Positions 27,354 to 36,577 of a stretch of DNA of 64,000 bases are shown here, in pieces. The stretch lies in the NCBI RefSeq assembly GCF_900109605.1, contig NZ_FOAM01000004.1:248001-312000 (forward strand), read 5' to 3'. Both the position numbers and the translations under genes were made by a program. This DNA comes from Xaviernesmea oryzae. GTDB taxonomy: Bacteria; Pseudomonadota; Alphaproteobacteria; Rhizobiales; Rhizobiaceae. The first letter of the stretch is position 1, and the number at the start of each line of letters is the position of its first letter. The notes below the pieces were generated by a model. The model had not been told where the DNA came from. It saw only the letters and a program-made list of their open reading frames with translations, and made no database searches.

Positions 27354-27557
27354 ATGCCCAAGATGAAGACGAAATCCTCGGCCAAGAAGCGGTTCAAGAT
27401 CACCGCCAGCGGCAAGGTTCTCGCAGCTGCCGCCGGCAAGCGCCACGGCATGATCAAACGGTCGAACAAGTTCATCCGCGACGCGCGTGGAACCATGGTT
27501 CTCGCCGAAGCCGATGGCAAGAAGATCGTCAAGAACTACTTGCCCAACGGTCTTTAA
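27354..27557 (+). CDS. rpmI: 50S ribosomal protein L35
   Basis: 67 aa, highly basic. The [17 protein letters not shown] start and the [18 protein letters not shown] centre are diagnostic for L35, a small protein of the 50S subunit. It follows infC after the hairpin region and precedes rplT by 37 bp, the normal infC-rpmI-rplT order. Confidence 0.98.
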   Translation: MPKMKTKSSAKKRFKITASGKVLAAAAGKRHGMIKRSNKFIRDARGTMVLAEADGKKIVKNYLPNGL

Positions 27558-27594
27558 GACCCTCATCGGCCCAGGATTTTAAGGAGATCATTCC

Positions 27595-27999
27595 ATGGCA
27601 CGTGTAAAACGCGGCGTAACGTCCCACGCCAAGCATAAGAAGACGCTGAAGGCCGCCAAGGGCTTCTACGGCCGTCGCAAGAATACGATCCGCGCCGCCA
27701 AGGCTGCCGTCGATCGTTCGCGCCAGTTTGCCACGCGCGACCGTCGCGCCAAGAAGCGCAATTTCCGCGCTCTGTGGATCCAGCGCATCAACGCCGCCGT
27801 GCGCGAGCATGGCCTGACCTATGGCCGTTTCATCGATGGTCTGAACAAGGCCGGCATCGAAGTTGACCGCAAGGTTCTGTCCGACATGGCCATTCATGAA
27901 GCTGCTGCCTTCGGCGCGCTCGTCGAAGCCGCCAAGACCGCGCTCGCCTATCTCAAGGATACGGGCACGGCCAACGAGTTTGAAAGCGCGGTTCGCTAA
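27595..27999 (+). CDS. rplT: 50S ribosomal protein L20
   Basis: 134 aa. L20 binds 23S rRNA early in assembly and represses its own operon in several bacteria. The basic N-terminus [34 protein letters not shown] and the [22 protein letters not shown] block identify it; the C-terminus runs about 14 residues past the usual 118-120, as in other rhizobia. A GGAG ribosome site and a strong downstream terminator frame the gene. Confidence 0.98.
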   Translation: MARVKRGVTSHAKHKKTLKAAKGFYGRRKNTIRAAKAAVDRSRQFATRDRRAKKRNFRALWIQRINAAVREHGLTYGRFIDGLNKAGIEVDRKVLSDMAIHEAAAFGALVEAAKTALAYLKDTGTANEFESAVR

Positions 28000-28034
28000 G
28001 ACCAGCGCTTCCCAAGCTATCGTTACTTTTGGGA

Positions 28035-28069
28035 AACCCGCGCTGGCGCTGAGCCGGCGCGGGTTTTTT
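28035..28069 (+). terminator. Terminator of infC-rpmI-rplT
   Basis: Stem AACCCGCGC / GCGCGGGTT with a 13-base loop and a following T-run (TTTTTT within 28064-28069). Confidence 0.92.
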
Positions 28070-28142
28070 CTTGGATCGTCACGCGTTGATCTGGCGGATC
28101 ACGACGCGCTTTGAGCAAGCGGATGGGGAGAAGGGCCCGGTC

Positions 28143-28991
28143 ATGCTTCAAGAGCTTGATGACACGGATGTTGAGAGAATGCTGGCCGCCCTTGCCGGCT
28201 CGTCCAAACGTGTCCAGCGTGTCGCTCTCTCGGGTGGTCGTGCGCTCTGGATCAAGCGTTACGAAGGTCTCACCCCATCGCTCCTGCGCGGCACGATGCT
28301 GCGGCGCTTGGCCGCCCGGCTTGGACCAAATGCGCGCATGCTCGCGCCCTCCCCGCGCCTGTCCGCGGAGGCTTCGGCCCAGGGTGAGAAGCGACGGATC
28401 GAGGCGCTGGCGGCAGCCGGCTTTCGCGTGCCCCGGATCCTCTACCAGGGTCCCGCAGCTTTGGTTCTGTCGGATCTCGGTCCAAATGTGCTCGCGTTGA
28501 TGAAGGCGCTCAGCCCTGTGGATCCGCAAGGCCATGATGCCCTGTTGGTCCGCTGCGCCCGTGAACTTGGGCGGCTTCATGCTGCCGGGCTTTGCCATGG
28601 CCGGCCGCATCCGCGCGATTTCGCACTCGATTCTCAAGGCTTCGGCTTTCTGGATCTTGAAGAAGATCCGGCGGCCGTCATGCCCATGCCGCTCGCCCAG
28701 GCGCGCGACTTCTGGCTGCTGTTTCTCCAGGTCGCCAGCCGGGCGCTTGCGCGCGAAACGCTGGAGCAGGCGCTTGCCGCCTGGCGCGAGAATCGGCCGA
28801 ATGCGGCCGAGACCGCGCTGGACGACATCATTCCCATGCTGGCGCGCTTCCTGCCACTTGCCCGTTTCGCCCTTCGGCTGAGGCGGGGCGCCGATATCGA
28901 CCGTTTCATCCTGGCGACCGACTATCTTCGTTCGGCCGTCCTTCTTGCCCACCCACACGGCCAGACTGGCCAGAACAGGTTCACCACATGA
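28143..28991 (+). CDS. Protein-kinase-like / LPS-kinase-like phosphotransferase
   Basis: 282 aa. The kinase fold is suggested by an ATP-binding lysine in [11 protein letters not shown], an [19 protein letters not shown] helix, LVLSDLG hinge, and a catalytic [12 protein letters not shown] followed by [10 protein letters not shown] (the D-F-G equivalent). This pattern resembles Kdo/heptose kinases and RIO-like proteins in rhizobia; the acceptor is unknown. A GGGGAGAAGG site precedes the ATG. A TTG further upstream falls inside the rplT terminator and is rejected. Its stop overlaps the pheS start (ATGA), so the two are coupled. Confidence 0.72.
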   Translation: MLQELDDTDVERMLAALAGSSKRVQRVALSGGRALWIKRYEGLTPSLLRGTMLRRLAARLGPNARMLAPSPRLSAEASAQGEKRRIEALAAAGFRVPRILYQGPAALVLSDLGPNVLALMKALSPVDPQGHDALLVRCARELGRLHAAGLCHGRPHPRDFALDSQGFGFLDLEEDPAAVMPMPLAQARDFWLLFLQVASRALARETLEQALAAWRENRPNAAETALDDIIPMLARFLPLARFALRLRRGADIDRFILATDYLRSAVLLAHPHGQTGQNRFTT

Positions 28992-30076
28992 GCGATCTCG
29001 CGCTTTTGGAAAGCACCCTGCTGAATGACATTGAGACGGCCGCCGACGAAGCAGCCATCGAAGCCGTGCGCGTCGGAGCGCTGGGCAAGAAGGGATCGGT
29101 CTCCGACCTTCTGAAGACGCTGGGCACCATGTCGCCGGAAGAGCGCCAGACGCGCGGTGCGGCGATCAACGCGCTGAAGACGCGGGTGAGCGACGCCATT
29201 GCGACGCGCAAGGCCGCGCTGAAGGATGCCGCAATCGCCGAGCGGCTGGCCCGCGAAACTCTCGACGTGACCCTGCCGGTGCGCTCCTCGCCGGCCGAGC
29301 GGGGCCGTATCCATCCCATCAGCCAGATCGTCGACGAGATCACCGCGATCTTCGCCGATATGGGCTTCTCGATCGCCGAGGGTCCGGATATCGAGACCGA
29401 CTATTATAATTTCACCGCGCTGAATTTCCCCGAAGGCCATCCCGCGCGCGAGATGCACGACACGTTCTTCCTGCAGGCGGGCGACGGTGGCAACGAGCAG
29501 CGCGTGCTGCGCACCCATACCTCGCCGGTGCAGGTGCGCACCATGGAGCAGCAGGAGCCGCCGATCCGCATCATCATTCCCGGCAAGACCTATCGCCAGG
29601 ACTCTGATGCCACTCATTCGCCGATGTTCCATCAGGTGGAAGGCCTGGTCGTCGACAAGACGGCCAATGTCGCCAATCTGCGCTGGGTGCTGACCGAATT
29701 CTGCAAGGCCTTCTTCGAGGTGGAAGACGTGACCATGCGCTTCCGCCCCTCTTTCTTCCCCTTCACCGAGCCGTCTTTCGAAGTCGATATCCAGTGCGAT
29801 CGCTCTTCCGGCCCGATTGTCAAGTTCGGCGAGGGCAAGGACTGGATGGAGATCCTCGGCTGCGGCATGGTGCATCCGACCGTGCTGCGCGCCGGCGGCC
29901 TCGACCCCGATGTCTACCAAGGCTTTGCCTGGGGCATGGGCCTCGACCGCATCGCCATGCTGAAATACGGCATGCCGGACCTGCGCGACTTCTTCAACGC
30001 GGATGCGCGCTGGCTCTCCCATTACGGCTTTCGCCCGCTGGATATGCCGACGCTGTTTGGGGGATTGAGCGCGTAA
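28988..30076 (+). CDS. pheS: Phenylalanyl-tRNA synthetase alpha subunit
   Basis: 362 aa. Catalytic subunit of the (alpha-beta)2 PheRS that charges tRNA-Phe. A coiled-coil N-terminus (~1-95) binds tRNA. Class II motifs follow: [22 protein letters not shown] with [39 protein letters not shown] and [17 protein letters not shown]. It is translationally coupled to the kinase-like gene upstream. pheT, normally next, is 1.6 kb away because of inserted DNA. Confidence 0.98.
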   Translation: MSDLALLESTLLNDIETAADEAAIEAVRVGALGKKGSVSDLLKTLGTMSPEERQTRGAAINALKTRVSDAIATRKAALKDAAIAERLARETLDVTLPVRSSPAERGRIHPISQIVDEITAIFADMGFSIAEGPDIETDYYNFTALNFPEGHPAREMHDTFFLQAGDGGNEQRVLRTHTSPVQVRTMEQQEPPIRIIIPGKTYRQDSDATHSPMFHQVEGLVVDKTANVANLRWVLTEFCKAFFEVEDVTMRFRPSFFPFTEPSFEVDIQCDRSSGPIVKFGEGKDWMEILGCGMVHPTVLRAGGLDPDVYQGFAWGMGLDRIAMLKYGMPDLRDFFNADARWLSHYGFRPLDMPTLFGGLSA

Positions 30077-30085
30077 GGAAGATAT

Positions 30086-30259
30086 GAACCGCCGCATATC
30101 CATGTTGATGGAAATGGCGGGGAAGCCAAGGTCTGGCTGACGGACGTGAAACTGGCGGAAGCCGGCGGCTTTAGCCAAAGGGACCTTCGACGTATATTGG
30201 ACGTGGTTGAGGAGCACAGGCTCATGATGCTGGAGGCATGGAATGACTATTTCGCATGA
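30086..30259 (+). pseudogene. DUF4160 protein, 5'-truncated remnant
   Basis: Ten bases after the pheS stop, in the same frame, the sequence resumes at EPPHIHVDGNGGEAKVWL and continues to EEHRLMMLEAWNDYFA and TGA. This is the C-terminal two thirds of a DUF4160 protein; the complete paralogue is at 30525. The N-terminal strand (FRFYALDMG in the intact copy) and any start codon are missing. It looks like a deletion joined to the pheS end. It overlaps the start of the first DUF2442 gene. Confidence 0.75.
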
Positions 30260-30521
30260 TCCATACCCGGAAGCCGAACGTCCGGTGGAAGCTTGGTGCG
30301 ATTTGCACGAGGTGCATGTGCGCCTTGCGGATGGGCGCCATGTCTCCACGCCTCTGTGGTGGTATCCGCGCCTCCTCAATGCGACCCCTGCACAGCGCAA
30401 CAATGTCCATCTGATGCTGGCCGGTGTGCACTGGCCGGACGTGGATGAGGATCTGTCCATTCGTGGAATGCTTGCGGGATGGAAAGCACCCGGAGCCAAG
30501 GCGCCAGAGAAGGCGGCATGA
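30243..30521 (+). CDS. DUF2442 domain protein, copy 1
   Basis: 92 aa. The family core is visible: EAWCDLHEVHVRLADGRHVSTPLWWYPRLLNAT and VHWPDVDEDLSIRGML. DUF2442 proteins are small beta-rich proteins of unknown role; they are often next to DUF4160 genes, which suggests a two-part module. Here the DUF4160 partner upstream is truncated, so this copy may be orphaned. It is paralogous to copy 2 (same ADGR...STPLWWYP and KAPGAKAPEKAA end). Confidence 0.88.
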   Translation: MTISHDPYPEAERPVEAWCDLHEVHVRLADGRHVSTPLWWYPRLLNATPAQRNNVHLMLAGVHWPDVDEDLSIRGMLAGWKAPGAKAPEKAA

Positions 30522-30524
30522 GCC

Positions 30525-30761
30525 TTGCCAACACTTCTCATCTGGCAGGGTTACAAGTTCCGGTTCTATGCGCTTGATATGGGCGAACCTCCGCATATCC
30601 ATGTCGTGAAGGACGGAAAATCATTGAAGGTCTGGCTGGAGACTGCGGCGGTGGCCCGGAATATTGGCTACAATGAACGGGAGGTCGACCGCCTGCTTGC
30701 GGTGATTTCGCAACACAGGGATCAATGGATCGAGGCATGGAATGGCTTCTTTGGAATTTGA
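30525..30761 (+). CDS. DUF4160 domain protein, intact copy, TTG start
   Basis: 78 aa from a TTG four bases after the DUF2442 copy 1 stop; no ATG is available before the conserved YKFRFYALDMGEPPHIHVVKDG. The C-terminus REVDRLLAVISQHRDQWIEAWNGFF completes the domain. DUF4160 is a small nucleic-acid-fold-like domain of unknown function, commonly paired with DUF2442. It overlaps the second DUF2442 gene by 20 bp, so the two should be made together. A toxin-antitoxin role is only an inference from the pairing. Confidence 0.85.
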   Translation: MPTLLIWQGYKFRFYALDMGEPPHIHVVKDGKSLKVWLETAAVARNIGYNEREVDRLLAVISQHRDQWIEAWNGFFGI

Positions 30762-31017
30762 AACCGAGGAGATGCGCCCGGTGAAAGCTTGGTGCTCCGC
30801 AGATGAGGTCCATGTGACGCTGGCAGATGGCCGCACCATTTCGACCCCTCTTTGGTGGTATCCGTTTCTTGGTGATCTCGATCCAGTAGCCCTCAACGAG
30901 ATCGAATTGATGTATGAGGGGATCTGGTGGCCTGAGGTGGACGAGGGCATCTCCGTCCAAAGCATGTTCCTTGGCATCAAAGCGCCTGGGGCCAGGGCGC
31001 CGGAGAAAGCTGCCTGA
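30742..31017 (+). CDS. DUF2442 domain protein, copy 2
   Basis: 91 aa, overlapping the intact DUF4160 gene. KAWCSADEVHVTLADGRTISTPLWWYP and IWWPEVDEGISVQSM align with copy 1, including the C-terminal KAPGARAPEKAA. The two copies differ enough to be an older duplication rather than a recent one. It lies 1 bp before the A/T-rich orphan gene. Confidence 0.88.
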   Translation: MASLEFETEEMRPVKAWCSADEVHVTLADGRTISTPLWWYPFLGDLDPVALNEIELMYEGIWWPEVDEGISVQSMFLGIKAPGARAPEKAA

Positions 31018-31018
31018 G

Positions 31019-31675
31019 ATGGAGACATGGCCTGCGGTAATTGCATTGATTATAAGCGGAATGGCGCTTGCTGTTTCTGCAATTACGGCTTGGTTGACCT
31101 TTTTTAGAATTGGAAAGCTGAGGATGACAAGGCCAAGCCTTATTTTCTTTGGCTACGATACAACCCCAGGAAAGCCAGATCCGAAGGTGTTCCTACGCGG
31201 ACTATTATTTTCGACGTCCAAAAGAGGTCAGTTAATCGAGAATCTTTATGTGCGTCTGAAACGAGGAGAAGCCGCCCAAAATTTCTCGCTATGGTTCCAT
31301 GGCGATAGCAACGGTCTTTCAGTGGGCGGCGGGCTTTTTGTCGGCTCTGATGGTGTAGCGACGAATCATCATTTCGTTCTCTCTTCGGACCAAAAGCATT
31401 TTTCGTTTCAACCTGGAATTCTTAGCTTGGAAGTTTTTGGGAATGTCGTCGGAAAGCAAACAGAACTTCTGTTTAAAACCGAACTAACTCTAACTTCAGA
31501 GCATGCGGAAGCTCTCAGCAATATCGATTGTGGTCTTCACTTCAATTGGGGACCCGAATCGCGAACATATTATGCTCACATCGACAGGCGTCCTGAGCGT
31601 CTGTCTTCCAAAGAACTCTTGGCACTCGCGTCAAGATCCGAAGAATTTGGTGCCCGGCAAGGAATAATGAAATGA
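31019..31675 (+). CDS. Hypothetical membrane-anchored protein, A/T-rich
   Basis: 218 aa, not recognised. One N-terminal transmembrane helix ([23 protein letters not shown]) is followed by a soluble beta-rich domain. Base composition is clearly richer in A and T than the flanking genes and uses codons such as TTA, ATA and AAT freely, a sign of recent transfer. It begins 2 bp past copy 2 of DUF2442, and its stop overlaps the pheT start (ATGA), so it is coupled into the phe operon. Confidence 0.7.
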   Translation: METWPAVIALIISGMALAVSAITAWLTFFRIGKLRMTRPSLIFFGYDTTPGKPDPKVFLRGLLFSTSKRGQLIENLYVRLKRGEAAQNFSLWFHGDSNGLSVGGGLFVGSDGVATNHHFVLSSDQKHFSFQPGILSLEVFGNVVGKQTELLFKTELTLTSEHAEALSNIDCGLHFNWGPESRTYYAHIDRRPERLSSKELLALASRSEEFGARQGIMK

Positions 31676-34095
31676 AATTCACCCTCTCCTGGCTCAAGGA
31701 CCATCTTGAGACCGACGCCGCGCTGGACGACATCTGCGAACGCCTGACCGCCATCGGTCTCGAAGTCGAGGATGTCGACGACAAGGCGGCCTTCAAGCCC
31801 TTCCTGATCGCCAAGGTGGTCTCGGCCGAGAAGCATCCGCAGGCCGACAAGCTGAAGGTGCTGATGGTCGATACCGGTGCCGGCCAGCCGGTGCAGGTCG
31901 TCTGCGGTGCGCCTAATGCGCGCGCCGGCCTGATCGGCGCCTTCGCCGCACCCGGCACCCATGTGCCCGGCCTCAATGTCACGCTTTCGGTCGGCACGAT
32001 CCGAGGCGTGGAAAGCCGGGGCATGATGTGTTCGGAGAAGGAGCTTGAAATCTCCGACGATCATAACGGCATCATCGAACTGCCCGAGGATGCGCCTGTC
32101 GGCACCAGCTTCGCGTCCTATGCCGGCATCGACGACCCGGTCATCGAGATCAATCTGACGCCGAACCGGCCCGACTGCACCTCGATCCATGGCATTGCCC
32201 GCGATCTCGCCGCCGCCGGTCTCGGCCGGCTGAAGACCGCGCCGGCCCCGGCGCTGGCGCTTTCGGGCGAGACCCCGGTCAAGGTAAAGCTCGATCTCGA
32301 CGATCCCGCGCTCTGCCCCGGCTTCGCGCTGCGCCTCGTCAAGGGTGTCCGCAATGGCCAGAGCCCGGAGTGGATGCGCCGCCGGCTGACATCCATCGGC
32401 CTGCGCCCGATCAACGCGCTTGTCGACATCACCAATTACATGACCTTCGATCAGGGCCGGCCGCTGCACGTCTTCGATGCCGCCAAGGTCAAGGGCGATC
32501 TCGTCGTGCGTCGCGCGAAGGACGGCGAGACCATGTTGGCGCTCGACACTCGCGAATACAAGCTTTCGGCCGCCAATGTGGTGATCGCCGATGAGAGCGG
32601 CGTGGAGTCGATCGGCGGCATTATGGGCGGCGAGCATTCCGGCTGCGATGAAACGACCACCGACGTGCTGATCGAATCGGCGCTGTGGGATCCGATGAAC
32701 ATCGCCAAGTCGGGCCGGGGCCTCGGTATCATCACCGATGCGCGCTACCGCTTCGAGCGCGGCGTCGATCCGGCCTATATGATCCCCGGCCTCGACCGCG
32801 CGACCGAGCTCGTGCTTCAGCTCTGCGGCGGCCAGCCTTGCGAGGCCGTTGTCGCCGGCAACGCCGAGATCCCGGCAAAGCAGGTCGATTTCCCCTATAG
32901 CGAGGTCAACCGCCTGACGGGCCTGACGATCGAGCCGGCGCAATCGCGCACGATCCTGGAAAAGCTCGGCTTCACCGTCGAGGACCAGGGCGAGCGGGCC
33001 CGCGTTACCGTGCCCTCCTGGCGGCCGGATGTGGATGGCAAGGCCGATCTGGTGGAAGAGGTCATGCGCATCCATGGCGTCGACCGCATCCGCCCTGCGC
33101 CGCTGGAGCGGCTCAACGCCGTCAATGGCCGTATCCTGACGCTCCTGCAGATCCGCACCCGTGCGGCCAAGCGGGCGCTGGCATCGCGCGGCATGCTGGA
33201 GGCCGTCACCTGGTCCTTCATCCCGAAGGAGCAGGCGATGCTCTTCGGCGGCGGCAAGCCGGAGCTGGCGCTGGTCAATCCGATCGCCGCCGATATGTCG
33301 GATATGCGCCCCTCGCTGCTGCCGGGCCTCATTGCAGCGGCCAAGCGCAATGCCGACAAGGGCTATGGCGATGTCGCGCTGTTCGAAGTCTCCGGCACCT
33401 ATGAGAGCGACAAGCCGGAAGGCCAGCGGCGCGTGGCAGGCGGCCTGCGCCGGGGCACGGCGGGCCTTGCCGGCGCCGGGCGCTCCTGGTCGAACGGGCT
33501 GAAGGGCGGCGGCAAGCCGGTGGATGTCTACGAGGCCAAGGCCGATGCGCTGGCGGTTCTCGAAGCCTGCGGCGTGCCCATGGCCAATGTCCAGATCGAG
33601 GCCGGCGGTCCCTCCTGGTATCATCCGGGACGCTCGGGCACGATCAAATATGGCCCGAAGATCACGCTTGGCCACTTCGGCGAGTTTCATCCGAAGGTCT
33701 TGGAAGCGCTCGACGTTTCCGGCGCACTTTGCGGCTTCGAGGTCTTTGTCGACGCCCTGCCGGAACCGAAGAAGAAGGCGACCCGCACCAAGCCGGCGCT
33801 CGATCTCTCGCCCTTCCAGGCCGTGCGCCGCGACTTCGCCTTCGTGGTCGACCGCGCGGTGGAAGCCGGCGCGATCCTGAAGGCGGCCTCGACCGCAGAC
33901 CGCAAGCTGATCTCCGGCGTCAATGTCTTCGACGTCTTTGAAGGCGGTGCGCTGGGCGAGGGCAAGAAGTCGGTGGCGATCGAGGTCACCATCCAGCCGG
34001 CCGAACGCACGCTGACGGATGAGGATTTCGAGGCCCTGACCGGCCGCATCGTCGCCAATGTCACCAAGGCGACCGGCGGCACCTTGCGCGCCTGA
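31672..34095 (+). CDS. pheT: Phenylalanyl-tRNA synthetase beta subunit
   Basis: 807 aa, full length. Domains in order: tRNA-binding OB fold at ~40-150 ([16 protein letters not shown]), B3/B4 editing domain at ~210-380 ([20 protein letters not shown]), B5 domain at ~400-475, a degenerate class II core at ~490-690 and a C-terminal FDX-ACB domain at ~710-807 ([13 protein letters not shown]). The ATG overlaps the stop of the inserted hypothetical gene. Separation from pheS has not disturbed the gene. Confidence 0.98.
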   Translation: MKFTLSWLKDHLETDAALDDICERLTAIGLEVEDVDDKAAFKPFLIAKVVSAEKHPQADKLKVLMVDTGAGQPVQVVCGAPNARAGLIGAFAAPGTHVPGLNVTLSVGTIRGVESRGMMCSEKELEISDDHNGIIELPEDAPVGTSFASYAGIDDPVIEINLTPNRPDCTSIHGIARDLAAAGLGRLKTAPAPALALSGETPVKVKLDLDDPALCPGFALRLVKGVRNGQSPEWMRRRLTSIGLRPINALVDITNYMTFDQGRPLHVFDAAKVKGDLVVRRAKDGETMLALDTREYKLSAANVVIADESGVESIGGIMGGEHSGCDETTTDVLIESALWDPMNIAKSGRGLGIITDARYRFERGVDPAYMIPGLDRATELVLQLCGGQPCEAVVAGNAEIPAKQVDFPYSEVNRLTGLTIEPAQSRTILEKLGFTVEDQGERARVTVPSWRPDVDGKADLVEEVMRIHGVDRIRPAPLERLNAVNGRILTLLQIRTRAAKRALASRGMLEAVTWSFIPKEQAMLFGGGKPELALVNPIAADMSDMRPSLLPGLIAAAKRNADKGYGDVALFEVSGTYESDKPEGQRRVAGGLRRGTAGLAGAGRSWSNGLKGGGKPVDVYEAKADALAVLEACGVPMANVQIEAGGPSWYHPGRSGTIKYGPKITLGHFGEFHPKVLEALDVSGALCGFEVFVDALPEPKKKATRTKPALDLSPFQAVRRDFAFVVDRAVEAGAILKAASTADRKLISGVNVFDVFEGGALGEGKKSVAIEVTIQPAERTLTDEDFEALTGRIVANVTKATGGTLRA

Positions 34096-34116
34096 ACGCT
34101 CTGATGCCATTGAAAA

Positions 34117-34142
34117 GCCCCGGCGGCCACCGCCGGGGCGTT
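34117..34142. terminator. Terminator between pheT and clpP paralogue
   Basis: Perfect 10-bp GCCCCGGCGG / CCGCCGGGGC stem with a 3-base loop between convergent genes. Confidence 0.75.
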
Positions 34143-34176
34143 GTCGTCTTAAGCTCTGCCGTCTCGGGAGGCGCGC

Positions 34177-34791
34177 TCATGCCGCCACCGGATCCAGCGC
34201 GCGGCGGTCCATGATCCGGTCAATCAGCCCCCATTCCAGCGCCTGCTCGGCGGTCATGAAGCGGTCGCGGTCCAGCGTGCGCTCCACCTCCTCCTCGCTG
34301 CGCCCGCAGTGCTGGGAGTAAAGCCGGATCATGCGGCGCTTGGTCTGCTGCATTTCCTCGGCATGGATCATGAAATCGGAGGCCTGGCCCTGAAATCCGC
34401 CGAGCGGCTGGTGGACATGCAAGCTGGCATTGGGCAGCGCTGCGCGATGGCCGGGCTCACCCGCCATCAGGAGAAACGATCCCATGGAGCGGGCCGTGCC
34501 CATGCAGAGCGTATGAACCGGCGCGCGGACGTAATGCATGGTGTCATACATCGCCAAACCGCTGGTCACGACGCCGCCGGGGGAGTTGATGTAGAGGTGG
34601 ATCGGCCGCTTCGGGTCTTCCGCTTCCAGAAACAGGAGCTGGGCACAGACCAGCGCTGCCACCCCATCATTCACCTCGCCGTTCAGGAAGATGATCCGCT
34701 CGCGCAGGAGCCGGGAATAGATGTCGAAGGACCGCTCTCCGCGGCTGGACTGTTCGACGACCATAGGGACGAGTTGCATCGCTTCGCGCAT
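34177..34791 (-). CDS. clpP: ClpP-family serine protease, paralogue
   Basis: 204 aa. The Ser-His-Asp triad of ClpP is present: Ser in [11 protein letters not shown], His in [16 protein letters not shown], and Asp in the LDRDRFM segment. The usual GQAASMGA is changed to GTARSMGS, and there is no clpX beside it, so this is probably one of the accessory ClpP copies found in Rhizobiales (ClpP2/ClpP3 type). CAGGAG precedes the ATG. It follows the ArsR-SRPBCC pair on the same strand. Confidence 0.88.
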   Translation of the reverse strand: MREAMQLVPMVVEQSSRGERSFDIYSRLLRERIIFLNGEVNDGVAALVCAQLLFLEAEDPKRPIHLYINSPGGVVTSGLAMYDTMHYVRAPVHTLCMGTARSMGSFLLMAGEPGHRAALPNASLHVHQPLGGFQGQASDFMIHAEEMQQTKRRMIRLYSQHCGRSEEEVERTLDRDRFMTAEQALEWGLIDRIMDRRALDPVAA

Positions 34792-34838
34792 CGGCGAATT
34801 CTCCTGTTTCAGGTTTTCAAACGAGAAGGGCTGGCCCG

Positions 34839-35186
34839 TCAGGCGGCGCGCAGCCGTGCCGTCAGGTTGGCATTGGCAGCTGGCGTTCGTGCCGCACGGA
34901 GCTTTGCCAGCTCGTGCACGATGCGGATATGAGTTCCGCCTTGCCGACCGGGCGAAAGGCGGATGGTGACATGGCTCTCCCGGAAGGGAGGCGCGCTCTC
35001 GCGCATGCGGTATCGAATCGCCTGACCGGGCTCGATCGGCGTTCCCTCCGCATCGACCAGATCGGCCGAAGGCAACCATTGCTCCCGCAGCGCCGGAATG
35101 CTGAGAGCCCGCCACACTTTCGGCTGTGGCGCATCCAGTTCACAATCGAACAGAAGAACGGCCTCTGTCGGAACGATGTCGGTCAT
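34839..35186 (-). CDS. SRPBCC-family (START/AHSA1-like) protein
   Basis: 115 aa, shorter than the usual 140-150 of AHSA1-like proteins. The start [27 protein letters not shown] is typical of the family, a hydrophobic-ligand-binding barrel. Its ATG overlaps the stop of the ArsR gene by four bases. ArsR-SRPBCC pairs are widespread; the ArsR protein represses the pair and the SRPBCC partner is thought to bind a hydrophobic signal. The C-terminal helix is short. Confidence 0.85.
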   Translation of the reverse strand: MTDIVPTEAVLLFDCELDAPQPKVWRALSIPALREQWLPSADLVDAEGTPIEPGQAIRYRMRESAPPFRESHVTIRLSPGRQGGTHIRIVHELAKLRAARTPAANANLTARLRAA

Positions 35187-35497
35187 TGATCCATCTCCGT
35201 CAAAAGCGTCTTCAGCGCCTCGATCCGAACCGGCCAGTAGGCACGGTATCGCGCAAGCCAGTCTGCGATCTGCGCCAACCCATCCGGATCCACCTGATAT
35301 TCGACGAACCGGCCCTTGCGCTCTTCCCGCAACAGCCCGGCCTTGCGCAGCACTGCCAGATGCTGAGACATGGCCGGCTGACTGATCGCCATGCCCTCGC
35401 GCAGTGCACTCGCCGTCCGCCCGCCCTCAGCCAGCTTTTCGAAAATCGTCCGCCGCGTCGGGTCGGCCAGCGCCTTGAAGAGATCATCTGTCGTCAT
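35183..35497 (-). CDS. ArsR-family transcriptional regulator
   Basis: 104 aa winged-helix repressor. LFKALADPTRRTIFEKLAEGGRTASAL, the recognition helix SQPAMSQHLAVLRKAGLL and the wing EERKGRFVEYQVD are diagnostic. There are no metal-binding cysteines (no ELCVCDL), so it is not a classic arsenic sensor but the metal-independent subgroup paired with SRPBCC proteins. A candidate operator lies just upstream at 35507. First gene of a two-gene operon. Confidence 0.93.
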   Translation of the reverse strand: MTTDDLFKALADPTRRTIFEKLAEGGRTASALREGMAISQPAMSQHLAVLRKAGLLREERKGRFVEYQVDPDGLAQIADWLARYRAYWPVRIEALKTLLTEMDQ

Positions 35498-35506
35498 GCG
35501 CTTGAG

Positions 35507-35522
35507 ATAAGCGCAGACTTAT
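35507..35522 (-). promoter_or_regulatory. Candidate ArsR operator
   Basis: Inverted repeat ATAAG-N6-CTTAT, 10-25 bp upstream of the arsR start. The shape and position fit autorepression by this class. Confidence 0.55.
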
Positions 35523-35572
35523 GAGTCGTGCAAGCGATTTATCGCCGGACGCGAGAGAAAGGCCTCGGTGCG

Positions 35573-36577
35573 TCACACCCGGTTCGGCAGAACCCGGTCC
35601 GGGGGGCGGTGGCCGTCGAAGAAGGTGCGGATGTTGATGATCACCTTTTCGCCCATGTCGATGCGGCTTTCCAATGTGGCGGAGCCCATGTGCGGAAGCA
35701 GGACGACGCGGCCTTCGGCCGCGAGCTTCACGAATTTGGGGTTGATGGCCGGTTCGTTTTCGAACACATCCAGCCCTGCCCCGGCAATGCGGCCTTCGCG
35801 CAGGCATTTGATCAGCGCGGTCTCGTCGACGATCCCGCCGCGCGCGGTGTTGACGATATAGCTCGTCGGCTGCATCAGCTGCAGGCGGCGGGCCGAGAGC
35901 AGATGGTAGGTGGCCGGCGTCGAGGGGCAATTGACCGAGACGATGTCCACCCGGGCCAGCATCTGGTCGAGGCTGTCCCAATAGGTCGCCTCCAGCGCCT
36001 CTTCCGTTTCGGCGCTGATGCGTTTGCGGTTGTGATAGTGGATCGACAGGCCGAAAGCCTTGGCCCGGCGGGCGACCGCCGTGCCGATACGGCCCATGCC
36101 GACAATGCCGATTCGCTTGCCGGAAATGCGCCGGCCGAGCATCCAGGTCGGCGACCAGCCGGCCCATTCTTGCCGCCGGTCGGCCAGAAGGCTCGCGCCT
36201 TCCGTCAGTCGGCGTGGCACCGCCAGAATCAGCGCCATGGTCATGTCGGCCGTGTCCTCGGTGAGGACATTCGGCGTGTTGGTAACGGTGATGCCCTTGG
36301 CGGCGGCTGCATCGACATCGATATTGTCGACGCCGTTGGAAAAGCTGGCGATCAGCTTCAATTGCGGCCCGGCCTGCTCGATCAGGGCGGCATCGATCCG
36401 GTCTGTTACGGTTGGCACCAGCACGTCGGCGCGCTGGACGGCGGAGACCAGTTCCGGCTGGCTCAAAGGCCGGTCGTCGATGTTCAGCTCCGCCTCGAAC
36501 AGCTCGCGCATGCGCGTTTCCACCGGATCCGGCAGCTTGCGGGTGATGAAGACCTTCGGCTTTTTCTTCGACGTCAT
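35573..36577 (-). CDS. gyaR: D-2-hydroxyacid dehydrogenase, probably glyoxylate/hydroxypyruvate reductase
   Basis: 334 aa. The NAD(P)-binding motif is GIVGMGRIGTAVARR (about 150-165). Catalytic Arg lies in NTARGGIVDE, Glu in GLDVFENEP and His in VLLPHMGSATLESR. The HMGSAT block and overall length favour the glyoxylate reductase group over 3-phosphoglycerate dehydrogenase (no ACT domain). It is preceded by a long upstream region and lies 75 bp from arsR on the same strand. Confidence 0.88.
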   Translation of the reverse strand: MTSKKKPKVFITRKLPDPVETRMRELFEAELNIDDRPLSQPELVSAVQRADVLVPTVTDRIDAALIEQAGPQLKLIASFSNGVDNIDVDAAAAKGITVTNTPNVLTEDTADMTMALILAVPRRLTEGASLLADRRQEWAGWSPTWMLGRRISGKRIGIVGMGRIGTAVARRAKAFGLSIHYHNRKRISAETEEALEATYWDSLDQMLARVDIVSVNCPSTPATYHLLSARRLQLMQPTSYIVNTARGGIVDETALIKCLREGRIAGAGLDVFENEPAINPKFVKLAAEGRVVLLPHMGSATLESRIDMGEKVIINIRTFFDGHRPPDRVLPNRV

